A DNA stretch of 64,000 bases. Source: Torreya grandis (lineage: Eukaryota; Streptophyta; Pinopsida; Cupressales; Taxaceae). This document shows positions 24,011 through 34,100 of the stretch, in pieces. The notes below the pieces were generated by a model. The model was not told the origin of the DNA and did not search any database. It saw only the letters and a list, made by a program, of their open reading frames with translations. How positions within the stretch are numbered: position 1 is the first letter of the stretch; each line of letters starts with the position of its first letter. Made by a program: the position numbers and the translations under genes. The DNA lies in assembly GCA_037957365.1 (NCBI GenBank), contig JARHVA010002683.1:1-64000 (forward strand), in the 5' to 3' direction.

Positions 24011-24339
24011 CCTCCATATGGGCACTTGAGACTCTTTGACACCTTACTGTCTGCCCAAAATCTATCTCAGTGACTGATGCCAGCCACATCTCAGTCTGCA
24101 CCCGATCGACGTAGGTTCCATGTGACTGCCTCATCACTGACATCAATTCTCCCTGATCGACACTAGTGTTTATTTGTTTGGAGTCACTGATGTTGGGCTA
24201 CACATAGCGAATGTCGGTCCCTATCTGGATGCTGATGCTAGTTTTCTAACCGACGTCGGTCTCTATGTTTTACCTATGAGTGATGACTTCTACCTGTGAG
24301 CTCCTTTTGGATCAAACCCTTTTCCATATCAACCTTGCT
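24011..24339 (-). other. Filler where integrase is missing, rich in GACGTCGG-like motifs
   Basis: About 330 bp stand where a copia integrase of well over 1 kb is expected. The plus strand shows spaced variants of one motif: CTGATGCCAGCC, TCGACGTAGGTT, CTGACATCAATT, TCGACACTAGTG, CTGATGTTGGGC, CGAATGTCGGTC, CTGATGCTAGTT and CCGACGTCGGTC. The same motif family sits in both LTRs. Confidence 0.7.
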
Positions 24340-24960
24340 CTACTCAAAATTCTTCAGCCCCTGTGACTGATCTCTGTCTATCTTCTTCTCCTTGAAAACT
24401 AAGGCTTTCCTGTTCTTGTCATGAACATCATATTTCTCAAGAAACATTACTTTATTCTTCTGTATACAGAAATCTCGATCCATGATTTTCAAATCCAAAA
24501 GCATACCCTTTGACTCAAGAACATGCATCCCATTCTTATTCATGTGACCAAGCCTATTAAGCCACATATTTGAATCTATAGCTATAGTAGATAAACCAAA
24601 AGGAGAATCAGTAATACAAGTAGATAGATAAAGCATACCTACTTTCTTACCTCTTGCTACAACAAGTGCACCCTTGGTAACCTTCCAAGAGTCCACTGTG
24701 AGAGTTACTGTGCAACCCTCATCACCCAACTTTCCAACAAAAATCAAATTCCACTTTAGGATTGGGATATGCATGACCTCTTTCAACACCCATGTGTTCC
24801 TTGTTTGCAATTTCATCTTCACTTTCCCTTTGCCAACCATCTAACAAGGCTTACCATCCCCTAAATAAATTTCTCCAAAGTCTCCCTGGACATATTCATG
24901 AAAAAATTCCCTATTTGGGGATGCATGGAAAGAGGCACCAGAATCTAAAACCCAAGATTC
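24340..24960 (-). pseudogene. copia aspartic protease and GAG_pre-integrase remnant
   Basis: The minus strand shows ESWVLDSGASFHASP (~24,955-24,915), the retropepsin D-S-G-A box. A flap-like region with IYLGDGKPC follows, then a stop, then the 166-codon open frame at 24340-24840 with VLKEVMHIPILKWNLIFVGK and MWLNRLGHMNKNGMHVL, the GAG_pre-integrase zinc region with its H. The frame closes just before the HHCC/DDE core, which is absent. Confidence 0.85.
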
Positions 24961-24990
24961 TACTTTATCCAAGGAACATACCAGAGCATC

Positions 24991-25770
24991 CTATGCAACA
25001 AAATTTGCAACATCTACTTCTTCATGTCCTTCATGATGATCTTCATCAGACCTGCAATCTCTCTTTAGATGCCCTTGCTTTCCACACTTCCAGCAGGTTA
25101 TTCTGCCATACCTGGACTTGGATCTCCTACCTATCTTGGACCTTGATCTTCCATGCTCGATCTTCTCTCTTTGCCTTCCCCTGCTTTCCACACTCAAAGC
25201 ATTTCTTGATGATTCACCTATGCTTTTCCTGTGAATTTCTTCATTCAAGATTACACTCACAATGTCATCCACTTTTAAGATTTTTGAAGCAGACACAGTA
25301 TTACTAACTACCATTACCAAACTCTCTCAACTTTCAGGTAATGAGCATAAGATTAAGAGAGCCTTAATTTCATCATCAAAAACAATATTGATTGAATTTA
25401 ACTAGTTTACCAAACCATGGAAATCACTAAGATGACTATGTACAGATCTACCATCCAACATTTGCAAATTAAATAATTGCTTCATATGAAATACCTTATT
25501 CAAAGCTGAGGATTTTTCATATAAATTTGCCAAAGATTCCATCAACTCTACCATTGTCTTAGCCTGAGATAAGTTGGAAATCACAGATGATGCAAGGCTC
25601 AACCTTATAGATCCCAGAGCCTTTCGATCAAGAACCTCCCATTCTTCATCCTTCATATCCAGGGGCTTGCATGCAACCCCACCCAATGATAAGTATAAAT
25701 CTTTTTGATACAGATAATATTCAATCTGCATCCTCCATAATTGATAGTTCTTTCCATTAAAATTCTCCAT
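24991..25770 (-). pseudogene. copia gag with CCHC zinc knuckle
   Basis: Open from 25770 down to 25402: MENFNGKNYQLWRMQIEYYL, then LGSIRLSLASSVISNLSQAK and LANLYEKSSALNKVFHMKQL. This is the UBN2-type copia capsid. A TAG at about 25,400 breaks it, and it resumes at 25320 with KILKVDDIVSVILNEEIHRK. A basic, Arg/Ser-rich stretch leads to the nucleocapsid knuckle CWKCGKQGHLKRDC (25054-25095; C-X2-C-X4-H-X4-C), then an acidic tail. Gag would coat and package the element RNA; one stop plus a frame change makes this copy defective. Confidence 0.9.
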
Positions 25771-25889
25771 TCATAGCTTACTTTCTTCTGCCATTGCTAT
25801 ACTCCCACTCAAACAGAAACCCCTGTGAGTAACCTGTAATCAACACACACTAACCAGATCTGAAACCCCTGTTAGTAACCCAACCAAAA

Positions 25890-25901
25890 GCTCTGATACC
25901 A
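25890..25901 (-). other. Primer-binding site, initiator Met tRNA type
   Basis: The plus strand reads GCTCTGATACCA, i.e. TGGTATCAGAGC on the minus strand, the canonical copia PBS complementary to the 3' end of initiator Met tRNA. It lies two bases from the end of the 5' LTR. Confidence 0.95.
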
Positions 25902-25903
25902 GT

Positions 25904-26792
25904 TGATGGGGAATCAAGAACAACAAATAGCTCTGATCCCACTTGTCAGGATCTTGCTCCTCAATAAGAGCACAATATGATTACCTTGTATAAGCAACTA
26001 AACATGCAAAATTAACTAGAAGCAATAAGTAACTAGAATTCACAAATAACATAAAATATGAGAGACAACACAATATGTATTAATACTCATCCAAAAAAGA
26101 ATACAATGAAGAGATGCCACACTCTTCCACACCTTTTAGGCTTCCCACACCAAGTGTATAGTAATTCTCTTCAAGAGTTCACTCTCCTACCAAAAACGGT
26201 CCCAACACACAACTCAAACACAGAGTTGGTGTTCACCTCCAACCAGTCAGTAATAACCCTGCCAGTACACAAGTACTCAAAGTACTTCAAGTAGATCTCC
26301 CATAAGCTTGCAATAACCTACAACTCAAATGATCTTACTTACACATGTAGAACTTCTCCTTGATCTTGCAACAACCTGCAAATCACCCTGTTCTTACAAT
26401 TGGAAGGATCTACCTTGCCTTCCTCTATTTTCTCATATTACAATACATGCCAATGGGTCTATAAATAGATCCCACACTAAACAATAACTTAGACTTCTAA
26501 TTTACAATAATTAGACACGCAACTCAATACCAAAAATAGCCTTTACATGCAAACACTCAGTTCAAAAAACTAACTGTTCATGCAACAAACAGTTCTAGAA
26601 CCGCATAGGTGATCGACGTCGGTCCCTATCTGCCTAGAGTTGACCAACATTGGCTGACCTCCTACCGATGCTAGTTGCCCTTTTTCACTGTAGATGATTG
26701 ACGTCAGTTACACTATCGACGCCAGTATCCCTAGAACTCAGCAACCTCCTTCATGTCTGCATAGTTGAAGCTTTTAGCTCCACAACCTAACA
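25904..26792 (-). repeat. 5' LTR of the copia element
   Basis: Direct copy of 22175-23061. Its minus-strand 3' end (CCCCATCA) is next to the PBS. Transcription of the element would start in this LTR and run toward lower coordinates. Confidence 0.93.
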
Positions 26793-26797
26793 AGATA
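26793..26797. repeat. Target-site duplication AGATA, right
   Basis: Perfect match to 22170-22174. Confidence 0.93.
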
Positions 26798-29552
26798 GGT
26801 AAAATAAGTTTGAACCACCTCTCCCATTGATTGGCATCAACTCATGCTCTCCAATACCCTATTTTAGGCCAAAAACTTTGAAAAAGTATAGTTTTGTATA
26901 AATCCATACAAGTGAAGATACAACCAAATTTCATGTATATGATACTTAGAGAGTATAAAATAAAATTTGGTAGGTTTTAATTCCAATTTGTGGCATTTTA
27001 TTTTATTTTTAGTTCCATATCTACAAATTGGTCACTATTGGCGTTTAAGAGAGGTTTAAGACCTGTTTAGGGTCTTAATGATTGTTCATAAAGAATAGAC
27101 ATCTAAATGACCTCCTTCTACTTGGAAAAAATTATTGATGGACCCCCTCAACTATCCCAACTATCTCATATCCCCATATAAAGTGTGAGATATGGTATGA
27201 GTATCTAAAGTTGCTCTTTGGGTGGCTTGCTTAACATTCTTGAGGGTAGAGAGAGGTCAAGTTTGAGTTTTAGCTCTCAAAAATCATTCCCACTATTTTT
27301 AATAGTTAATAAACCTTTAAATAAAACATAAAAATTTTTCTACATGATCTATAAGTGTTGGTTATCCCTCCATATGTAACTGGTACACTGATTAGGGTAT
27401 TTGGGGTTTTGAGCTTATCTCTCCTTGTAAGCCTTCAAGGGAACTTGGATGAAAACCTAATATTTTTTTCCACATAAAATTATATGATAACCATTTTCAT
27501 GATTTTTAATTTCCTTAAAAATACTTCATGAAGTTTGAAAAGCTTGCTTTGTGCTTAAACCTCAAAGAGCCCCCTTGGTCTCTTCACTTCCCCTCACCAA
27601 AGAGTGGGTCAGGTCTGAGACAAAAAAATAGGTAATCACCTTATTAGAGTGAGATTTTTTTTTCATTAATGTCTTAAAAAAATAATTAAAATGTTCTTTA
27701 CTAAATTTTAGAGCCTAATCATGTCTCTAGATCCTCAAATCATCAATTTTCTCCATGATTGGTTGTAGGCCTATGACTGTGTTAAGGCAAGGAAGCTCAT
27801 TTTGGGTTTAAGACCTCATAAGTAACCTAACCTATATATTAATCTCTAAAATATGTCAAAAATGATATATGAAAGTAATCCTTGATGATTATTTATAGGC
27901 ATGACCTCTCAAACTAGTCTAAGACACTGAATCTTATCACTGAGGGTTTAAATGCATAAAAGGTTTGATGAACCCAAAGCTCCATGAATAGAGCTTATCT
28001 ATAATTATTGAATGAAAATTTTTATGGAGGTCTTTATGATGTTATATTCATCCCCTTTTACCATTATGCCTTCAACTTCTAGTGGAACAAACATGTCCTT
28101 CTTACCTTTACCTATGAGTGAGACTGTAGGTCTATTAGGACTGTGTCTTTCTATGTTGACTGTAGGATTCATTTAGGTTTGATTTTATCACAATTTATGT
28201 TGGATTTTGAGTCTTCTTCAATGAATACACCAGTATAGTCTAGTCTTAATTAGATTCAAGAGCCATTTTAAAAATGCTTTGCTCTTTGTTTAAGACTTAA
28301 GACCAATTGTCCTCCAAGTAGGCCTATATGTGTCTTCTTAAGGAATTGATTATGTGTTGGGTTTTTAGGAGCTCCTATTCTATACCAATATCTCCCCCAA
28401 TTATATTAACCTTGGTCACAATCTCAAATGAGCTAAAAATATTTTAAATATTTCTCTACTCTTCCATCTTAAGCCTTAAGACTTCTAGATCCACAAGTCA
28501 CCTATAGGTATCTTCATAGGGTTTCAATTTTATTCATGTGTTTTAGCCTCTCTAATATCCTACTAACCTCCCAATTATCTCTTCTTGTCCTCACAACCTT
28601 GGTACCAACCTTCTTGTTATGGCTTCTATCTAAGTAGGCATATAGACTGACTTTTAAGTCTCCTGGTTGTAGGTTCCATTTATGGTGTTTTGGTTGTGTT
28701 AGTGAAAAAGGTGAGATTCCATTATAAGGCAATCTCTTTATGTCATTAATCACATTTGAAAGTGACTTCATACACCCATCCACCCATAAACTAATTTTAA
28801 CTCTAATTTCCACTCTAAATCACTATCTAAGCCAAGCTAGATGGTTGTAGGTGACTATTCAAGCTTTGAATAAGATGATGATTATAAATGAGTTTAGATG
28901 ATCCAATATTTGAAGCTTTTCAATATTAATTTTGAAACTCTTTCATTTATCCACTAATAACCATGATGAAAATTGAGTTTCACCTGAAAAACTTAGTCCT
29001 TGTAAGACTCCAAATCCTGTTGTATAGACTGATGACATCCTTGTAGACTACATAAGTTTGAGGTCTTCTTGTCCACTGGTCATTATAACACACTTAACCT
29101 TGAAGTTTGAGACTCCTACTTCATGTTATCCCTCACTTTTTTGGTCACCATCAAGGCATCTTGAAGTGTCTTCATGAGTAGTTGTTGTAGGTGAAGGTTT
29201 CATACTATGTATAGAATGCTAGGAGTTGGGATGTTGTTTTTGAGAGAGGAGTATGATCTCCAGACCTTCATTGACCCTCTAGGATATTTCATTGGTTCAG
29301 AGAAATATCATCTTACCATATAAAGGCTTGAATGTCATGGAAACAAAAACAACAAATTACCTTAAACAATCTAAAAATATCTCAATCTTTGTTAATAAGG
29401 GGTTTCTAATTGTTGATTCTTGATCAAAACAAGCTCTCCATGATTAAGCTCAACAAGACTTCATTGGAATCTCAACTTAAGTGGTGTGAAATCATTTAGG
29501 ATCCTTTAAACCTTATTTTAAAGCACTCTCAAACCAATTTAAATCTTCTTTG
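26798..29552. other. Unassigned sequence between two insertions
   Basis: 2.75 kb of moderately AT-rich DNA continuing the 20.3-22.2 kb host sequence. The longest open frame (28514-28813, minus, 99 codons) has a plausible composition (KRLPYNGISPFSLTQPKHHK) but no family that I recognise. No LTR ends or RT motifs seen. Confidence 0.4.
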
Positions 29553-29557
29553 CATTC
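29553..29557. repeat. Target-site duplication CATTC, left
   Basis: CATTC abuts the left LTR and is repeated at 38705-38709 directly after the right LTR. Confidence 0.9.
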
Positions 29558-30748
29558 TGATTTAACTATTTAAAGAATATTGGAGTCTTATTCCTAATTT
29601 AGTTAAGGGTCTAGAATAAATAAATCAGTAAATAATATTATAATAATTATAGTACTATTTTTTATAATTTGTTTGCCTTTTGTAGTTTTCTAAAAATAAT
29701 AATAAAAGAGAAGAAATTAACTTTGTTTAAAATTAAACTAAGATGGTTGAGACAGAAGATGAAACTAGCTGTGCAGGATCGAGATGATGTCCTGAACCCA
29801 GATGTGGCTTTCATTTTGTGAAAGGATAGGAGCACCAAAATAGGACACCCTTGGGTCTAGTTTTATAGTCCTTTTCTACCACTTTTATCCCAGAGACTTG
29901 AGTTTTTTGGGTTTTATTCGATGTCCTTGTGTGAGCTTGCCTTTGAAATGTCAACTATTGAAAGTTTGCAGAACTCCTTTTAGAGTTGATTTAGTCTTAA
30001 AACCCTAGACTCCATTATGTTTGATAAAAATTTTGAGAAAGAGGAGTTGGGTTAGTGTGTTTAAAATGCACTAAATGTGTATCCATAACCCTTGTGTGGG
30101 CATGTTGCCTACATAGCAATACTTCAAAGAGGGATCAAGCCATATGTAGTTATCCCACTTAATATGCTTTGTAAAATAGTGTAATGAAGATGAAAAAAAT
30201 GCTAAACTAAGTGTGCTTGAGGTGGCTAGGGACTGGTGTGAAGATTTAGATATGCTACTAGTTGTATTGGATGGCTGTATGCAGAGAATAGGGAAAATTA
30301 CCTCAATGGTTTTGCTTGTATTCTTGCTTGATTTTGTAATATTTGCCAACCCCTTCTAAATGAACCTTGAATGGGATTTTATATAGATATATTGGTTGTG
30401 AGTTAAATGTATTCACTCTAGGTTGACATAATGAAGAATAGGAATTATAATAAAATGTCATTTAGACTCAAAATGTGATTGGATAAGACCAAAGATGGGA
30501 CACCCTAGGGTTTGATGCTATAGTATAACCCAAATGCTCCTATCCTATAGGCCTAGGACTTGAGCAGATGGAATTATCATGGGAAATGTAGCTTGGTTGA
30601 GCTAGAATTAGGTCTCAGAAGTCTACAGATGACTAGTTATAAGGAAAAAGGTGTGTAGAAGGGTTATGAGAGCATGCAAGAGGGTCTTATGGATTGGGTG
30701 TCACAAGCCACACTCAAGATACCAGTTTAGAAATTTTATATGACCTCA
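29558..30748 (-). repeat. 3' LTR of the gag-only element
   Basis: Starts TGATTTAACTATTT on the plus strand and ends TATATGACCTCA. It aligns end to end with 37514-38704. On the minus strand a TATA-like CTATATAAAATCCC lies near 30,375-30,390. Confidence 0.92.
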
Positions 30749-30767
30749 ATTCCCCCCCTTTATTTTA
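30749..30767 (-). other. Polypurine tract of the gag-only element
   Basis: The plus-strand ATTCCCCCCCTTTATTTTA, a purine run on the minus strand, is directly next to the 3' LTR. Confidence 0.88.
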
Positions 30768-32295
30768 GTGATGCATCAAAGTGAAATACTAGGATAAAGG
30801 AAAGTAGAAAGCATACCTGAACTTACCTATAAGGGTGAAGCCCATGAAGTTATGTGATGTTGAGTGTGTGTAGAGAGAGCACATTATGAAATGTAAATAT
30901 GAAATAGAAAAATAAAGAGTAGACCAGTTCTTACTAGATACACTATATCTAAATTAGGAACATACAAAGTTGGGTAAGAGAGAGAGGAAGAGAAAGGAAT
31001 GAATACACCTCATCAGGTACATGAACCAATACAAAACCTATTGTGATGCTAAGTGATGCTAGGTATGTGTTGTACCAATAGTAATATCATGAGTGGAGAT
31101 GAGTGCTCAATTCCTTGAGAGTGGCTCAATAATGTAATGGCTGGCCCTTTGGTTCCATCATCACCCACTAAGTGAAGCTATGTAATCATATATGTGTTAA
31201 TTGATATTTGGACTGTGTGTCTAATCCCTCTAAGTAGGTGGCTCAAGAATATAAAGGTTAGATAGATCTTTGTCTCCATCATTGCCACGTGAAGTGAAGC
31301 TATAAAATGATACTTGTATGAAATGTGTGTCACATAAGATGGCTCCTAAAGCACATGAATTTTTTATAATTTGACAATGTGGTGTGGATAACCAATGTGT
31401 GCTAGAAACTAGGCCACTCTTGGATACTCAAAAAAGGTGGAAATTAGGATTGTATGAAAGCCACTCCAAAATTTGGAAATAGGCTTATGTGGAAGCCACT
31501 CAAGAATGATACCAACCACCTACAGATGGAATAAGGCATGCAACTGATGAGAATATCTAGGTAATGTACTGAACTCAAAAAGAAAAGAAGTCAAATGTGC
31601 CACACACATTGTTAACAATCACTGGTGTTTGAAACATGGATTCTGATCTGGAAGTTATACCAACTACCTAATCTAAAATTGAAAGAGAGAGACATCATGT
31701 CATGCATGATGCCCCTATGTCTAGATTCTCTAAGAAAAAATTGTACTACAACTGCTGATTTTGAACTAACTGTTGTTGACAAAACTATAACTATACTTAA
31801 TTTTTTGTCTATTTTTGGAAAATCTGATTTTTTTCCTATTTGGACAAAAGCACGAAAATAGGACACCTTGTTATCTAGTGCTCTAGGAAAAATTTGGCAC
31901 TCTTATCCTATGCTGATTTTGATGACTAATCTATAATTATCACTATCTATTTGGTCTATTCTACCTAGTTTTGAAGTCTAAATACTTTTTTGGGTGTTTT
32001 GAAAGCTAATTTTTTACTAGTAGGAGCTCTGATCTTTGTGATAAAACCCTTGCTTGTTTCCCCCTCTTTTGAAGGTAAGAATGAAGACCCTGAAATAACT
32101 ACCCTCAAAATAAAAATCCCTATAAGTGTGTTATGCTATGAAGATACATGATATAACAATGATAATTGATAAGATATCTCAAGATATAACATGACTTATA
32201 TGAGATATTATTATATCAACAAGGGTATGCATAGATAGATATAACAATGTAATAACATGTGCAATATAATGAACTAGAATTGGCAGTCTGGTTAG
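30768..32295 (-). other. Non-coding 3' module of the gag-only element, distal part
   Basis: No open frame with any pol resemblance. The segment is colinear, in reverse complement, with about 46,050-47,555 of the sister element. Examples are the CTCATCAGGTACATGAACCA line versus its counterpart near 47,300, and the GTGGCTCAAGAAT and GGTTCCATCATCACCCACTA blocks versus 47,060-47,200. The blocks GTGGCTCAATAATG and GTGGCTCAAGAATA (31,120 and 31,240) also form an internal ~120-bp tandem repeat. Confidence 0.65.
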
Positions 32296-32491
32296 TTGTT
32301 AATTGTTAATTGTTAATTGTTAATTGTTAATTGTTAATTGTTAATTGTTAATTGTTAATTGTTAATTGTTAATTGTTAATTGTTAATTGTTAATTGTTAA
32401 TTGTTAATTGTTAATTGTTAATTGTTAATTGTTAATTGTTAATTGTTAATTGTTAATTGTTAATTGTTAATTGTTAATTGTTAATTGTTAA
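32296..32491. repeat. Perfect heptanucleotide array (TTGTTAA)28
   Basis: 196 bp made of exactly 28 uninterrupted copies of TTGTTAA. It is flanked by GTCTGGTTAG on the left and TTATCAAGGAGGGATGG on the right. It sits inside the non-coding 3' module. At the homologous position of the sister element (45,935-45,970, reverse strand) only short irregular AACTAA/AACTAGC units exist. The motif is not a plant telomere repeat. Confidence 0.97.
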
Positions 32492-34100
32492 TTATCAAGG
32501 AGGGATGGAGCATGATGTTCATCATGACATCCAATAAATCAATAGAATGCATGATGTGGATCATGGCATTGCAAACAATTGAAAATCAAACAAACACACA
32601 ATATAAGAAGTAAGAAGCATACAAGATTGGCCAAGGGGCCAAGTAAACAAGGGACATGGACACATGTCACTCAAACTATATAGAAAGTATACAAGGCATG
32701 TGCAAATGCCACATACATGTACAATTAAAATAAGCAAGGTTGGCACAAGGGCCACATGCACATATAAGAGTACAAGCAAAGGACATTGGTAAATGTCCTA
32801 AGGCACACACAAGACATAGAATAGGAACTAAAAATTGCAATCACATCTAGATATGCAAATCAATGAAAAAAACATGTAAATACTAAAAATATAATCGCAT
32901 CTAACTAATCAAAGCAAGAAGTTAAAGTATGCAAGACATGTAGTACAAGACTAGGTATATGCTAAGAAAAACATAATTTATATATACTAATGAGTATTGA
33001 TAGAGTAATCTATATAAGCTAGTAAGTAATGTACATAAACATGATAATTAGAGTGTGTGGTGTAGAAATGACATAACCTGGATGGTGTAGTCATGTAGAA
33101 GATGTCCCTAGGGGCTAGATATGTTGATGTATGTCTTGAATGTAGAAGTAGGATACCCCCTCAATGGGTAGAGTGAAGCAATCATGGATCTATATGTCAC
33201 TACACACACTAAAAAAAGATCAAGTAAAGCATGGTAATATAGATAAATTCACAAATAATAGCATAGAATAAAAAATGTAAGTCTAGCATGGTACTAGAAA
33301 TGGAAAACATGGATAATGCATACAATTAAAATGTTTTTGTGTTTTTGAATTATTTGAATGTTTTTGTATTTTGAAAATTTGAATATTTTTGGTATTTTTG
33401 ATATAAGATATATACAATCAATCATAAGGAGACTATGTACTAGTAATTGAAAAGAAGCTATATACAAGAAAGTAAAAGGAAACTATGTATAAGTAAGGTT
33501 GGGAATAGATGATACTAACCAATGAGTCTCATGAGAGATTCCCTATCATAGTGTTCTGTATCAAGGAAAGGGATCATGCATGATCATGAAACATGATGGA
33601 AGGGATGAGACTATGGATCTAAAAGAAGTATATGTTGTAAATGCTCTAAAATATTTGTAGTAGAAACTGACTGTGGGGTCCTGCTATAACTTTAAAAAGT
33701 GGATGCAACTATGGGGCTCTTAGGGACCCATCTAGTGGTAAGAGAAGTTCTCCAAAAATATGCTTTGTGTGTAGAGGTATGAGATCTCAATGATACTGCC
33801 TTGGGTGTGAATATTATGGCTAAAAACTATCTAGAGTCCTGAAACTATCACTGATGTATTTATTATTAAAAAGGAATGTAAGATATCACTCTATGCATAT
33901 CAGCCCCATAGCTACTGTATCACTATCTGAACCCTAATGGACAACTAAAAAAGTGGCCATACTACTCATGCTTTGTAATAACATGCCTTGTATCTAATGC
34001 TATCTATGGTACACTAATTGTAGCTATACAATGAGACTATGTAGGATGCAAACTCAATGGATGTTGAATTGAAATTGTGTGTTGTGAAGGAGGCTCATTA
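32492..34100 (-). other. Non-coding 3' module of the gag-only element, proximal part
   Basis: Reverse complement of ~45,100-45,935 over its first kilobase (for example CATGATGTTCATCATGACAT, and the GGCCAAGGGGCCAAGTAAAC and GGGACATGGACACATGTCAC lines, against 45,780-45,920). The rest, to the gag 3' end, is unassigned. No pol motif in any frame. Confidence 0.6.

Larger units (their letters stand above)
22175..26792 (-). mobile_element. Ty1-copia LTR retrotransposon, integrase deleted, inactive
   Basis: 4.6-kb element on the minus strand with 887/889-bp LTRs, TG...CA ends, a PBS matching initiator Met tRNA, a PPT and an AGATA target duplication. Reading 5' to 3' on the minus strand the order is gag, zinc knuckle, protease, GAG_pre-integrase, then a gap where integrase should be, then RT, RNase H and PPT. 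This is copia order (protease-integrase-RT-RH). Roughly 24,010-24,340 replaces the integrase with a short stretch rich in GACGTCGG-like motifs that also occur in the LTR. Stops and frameshifts are frequent and the RT YVDD box is damaged. The two LTRs are still very similar, so this is one of the younger insertions here. Confidence 0.93.

Noticed and set aside
24792..25307. 171-codon + strand open frame
   Set aside because: It is antisense to the copia gag zinc-knuckle and protease region, which has clear family motifs on the minus strand.
25890..25901. tRNA gene signal
   Set aside because: Only the 12-bp primer-binding complement of initiator Met tRNA is present, as expected beside an LTR; no tRNA fold.
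28514..28813. 99-codon minus-strand open frame as a host gene
   Set aside because: Composition is plausible but there is no recognisable domain, no splice context and no neighbouring coding sequence.
31612..31866. Overlapping open frames on both strands of ~80 codons
   Set aside because: Both lie in the non-coding 3' module of the gag-only element, are not kept in the sister copy and resemble nothing.
32296..32491. Interstitial telomere repeat
   Set aside because: The unit is TTGTTAA, not TTTAGGG or another known telomere motif, and it lies inside an LTR element.
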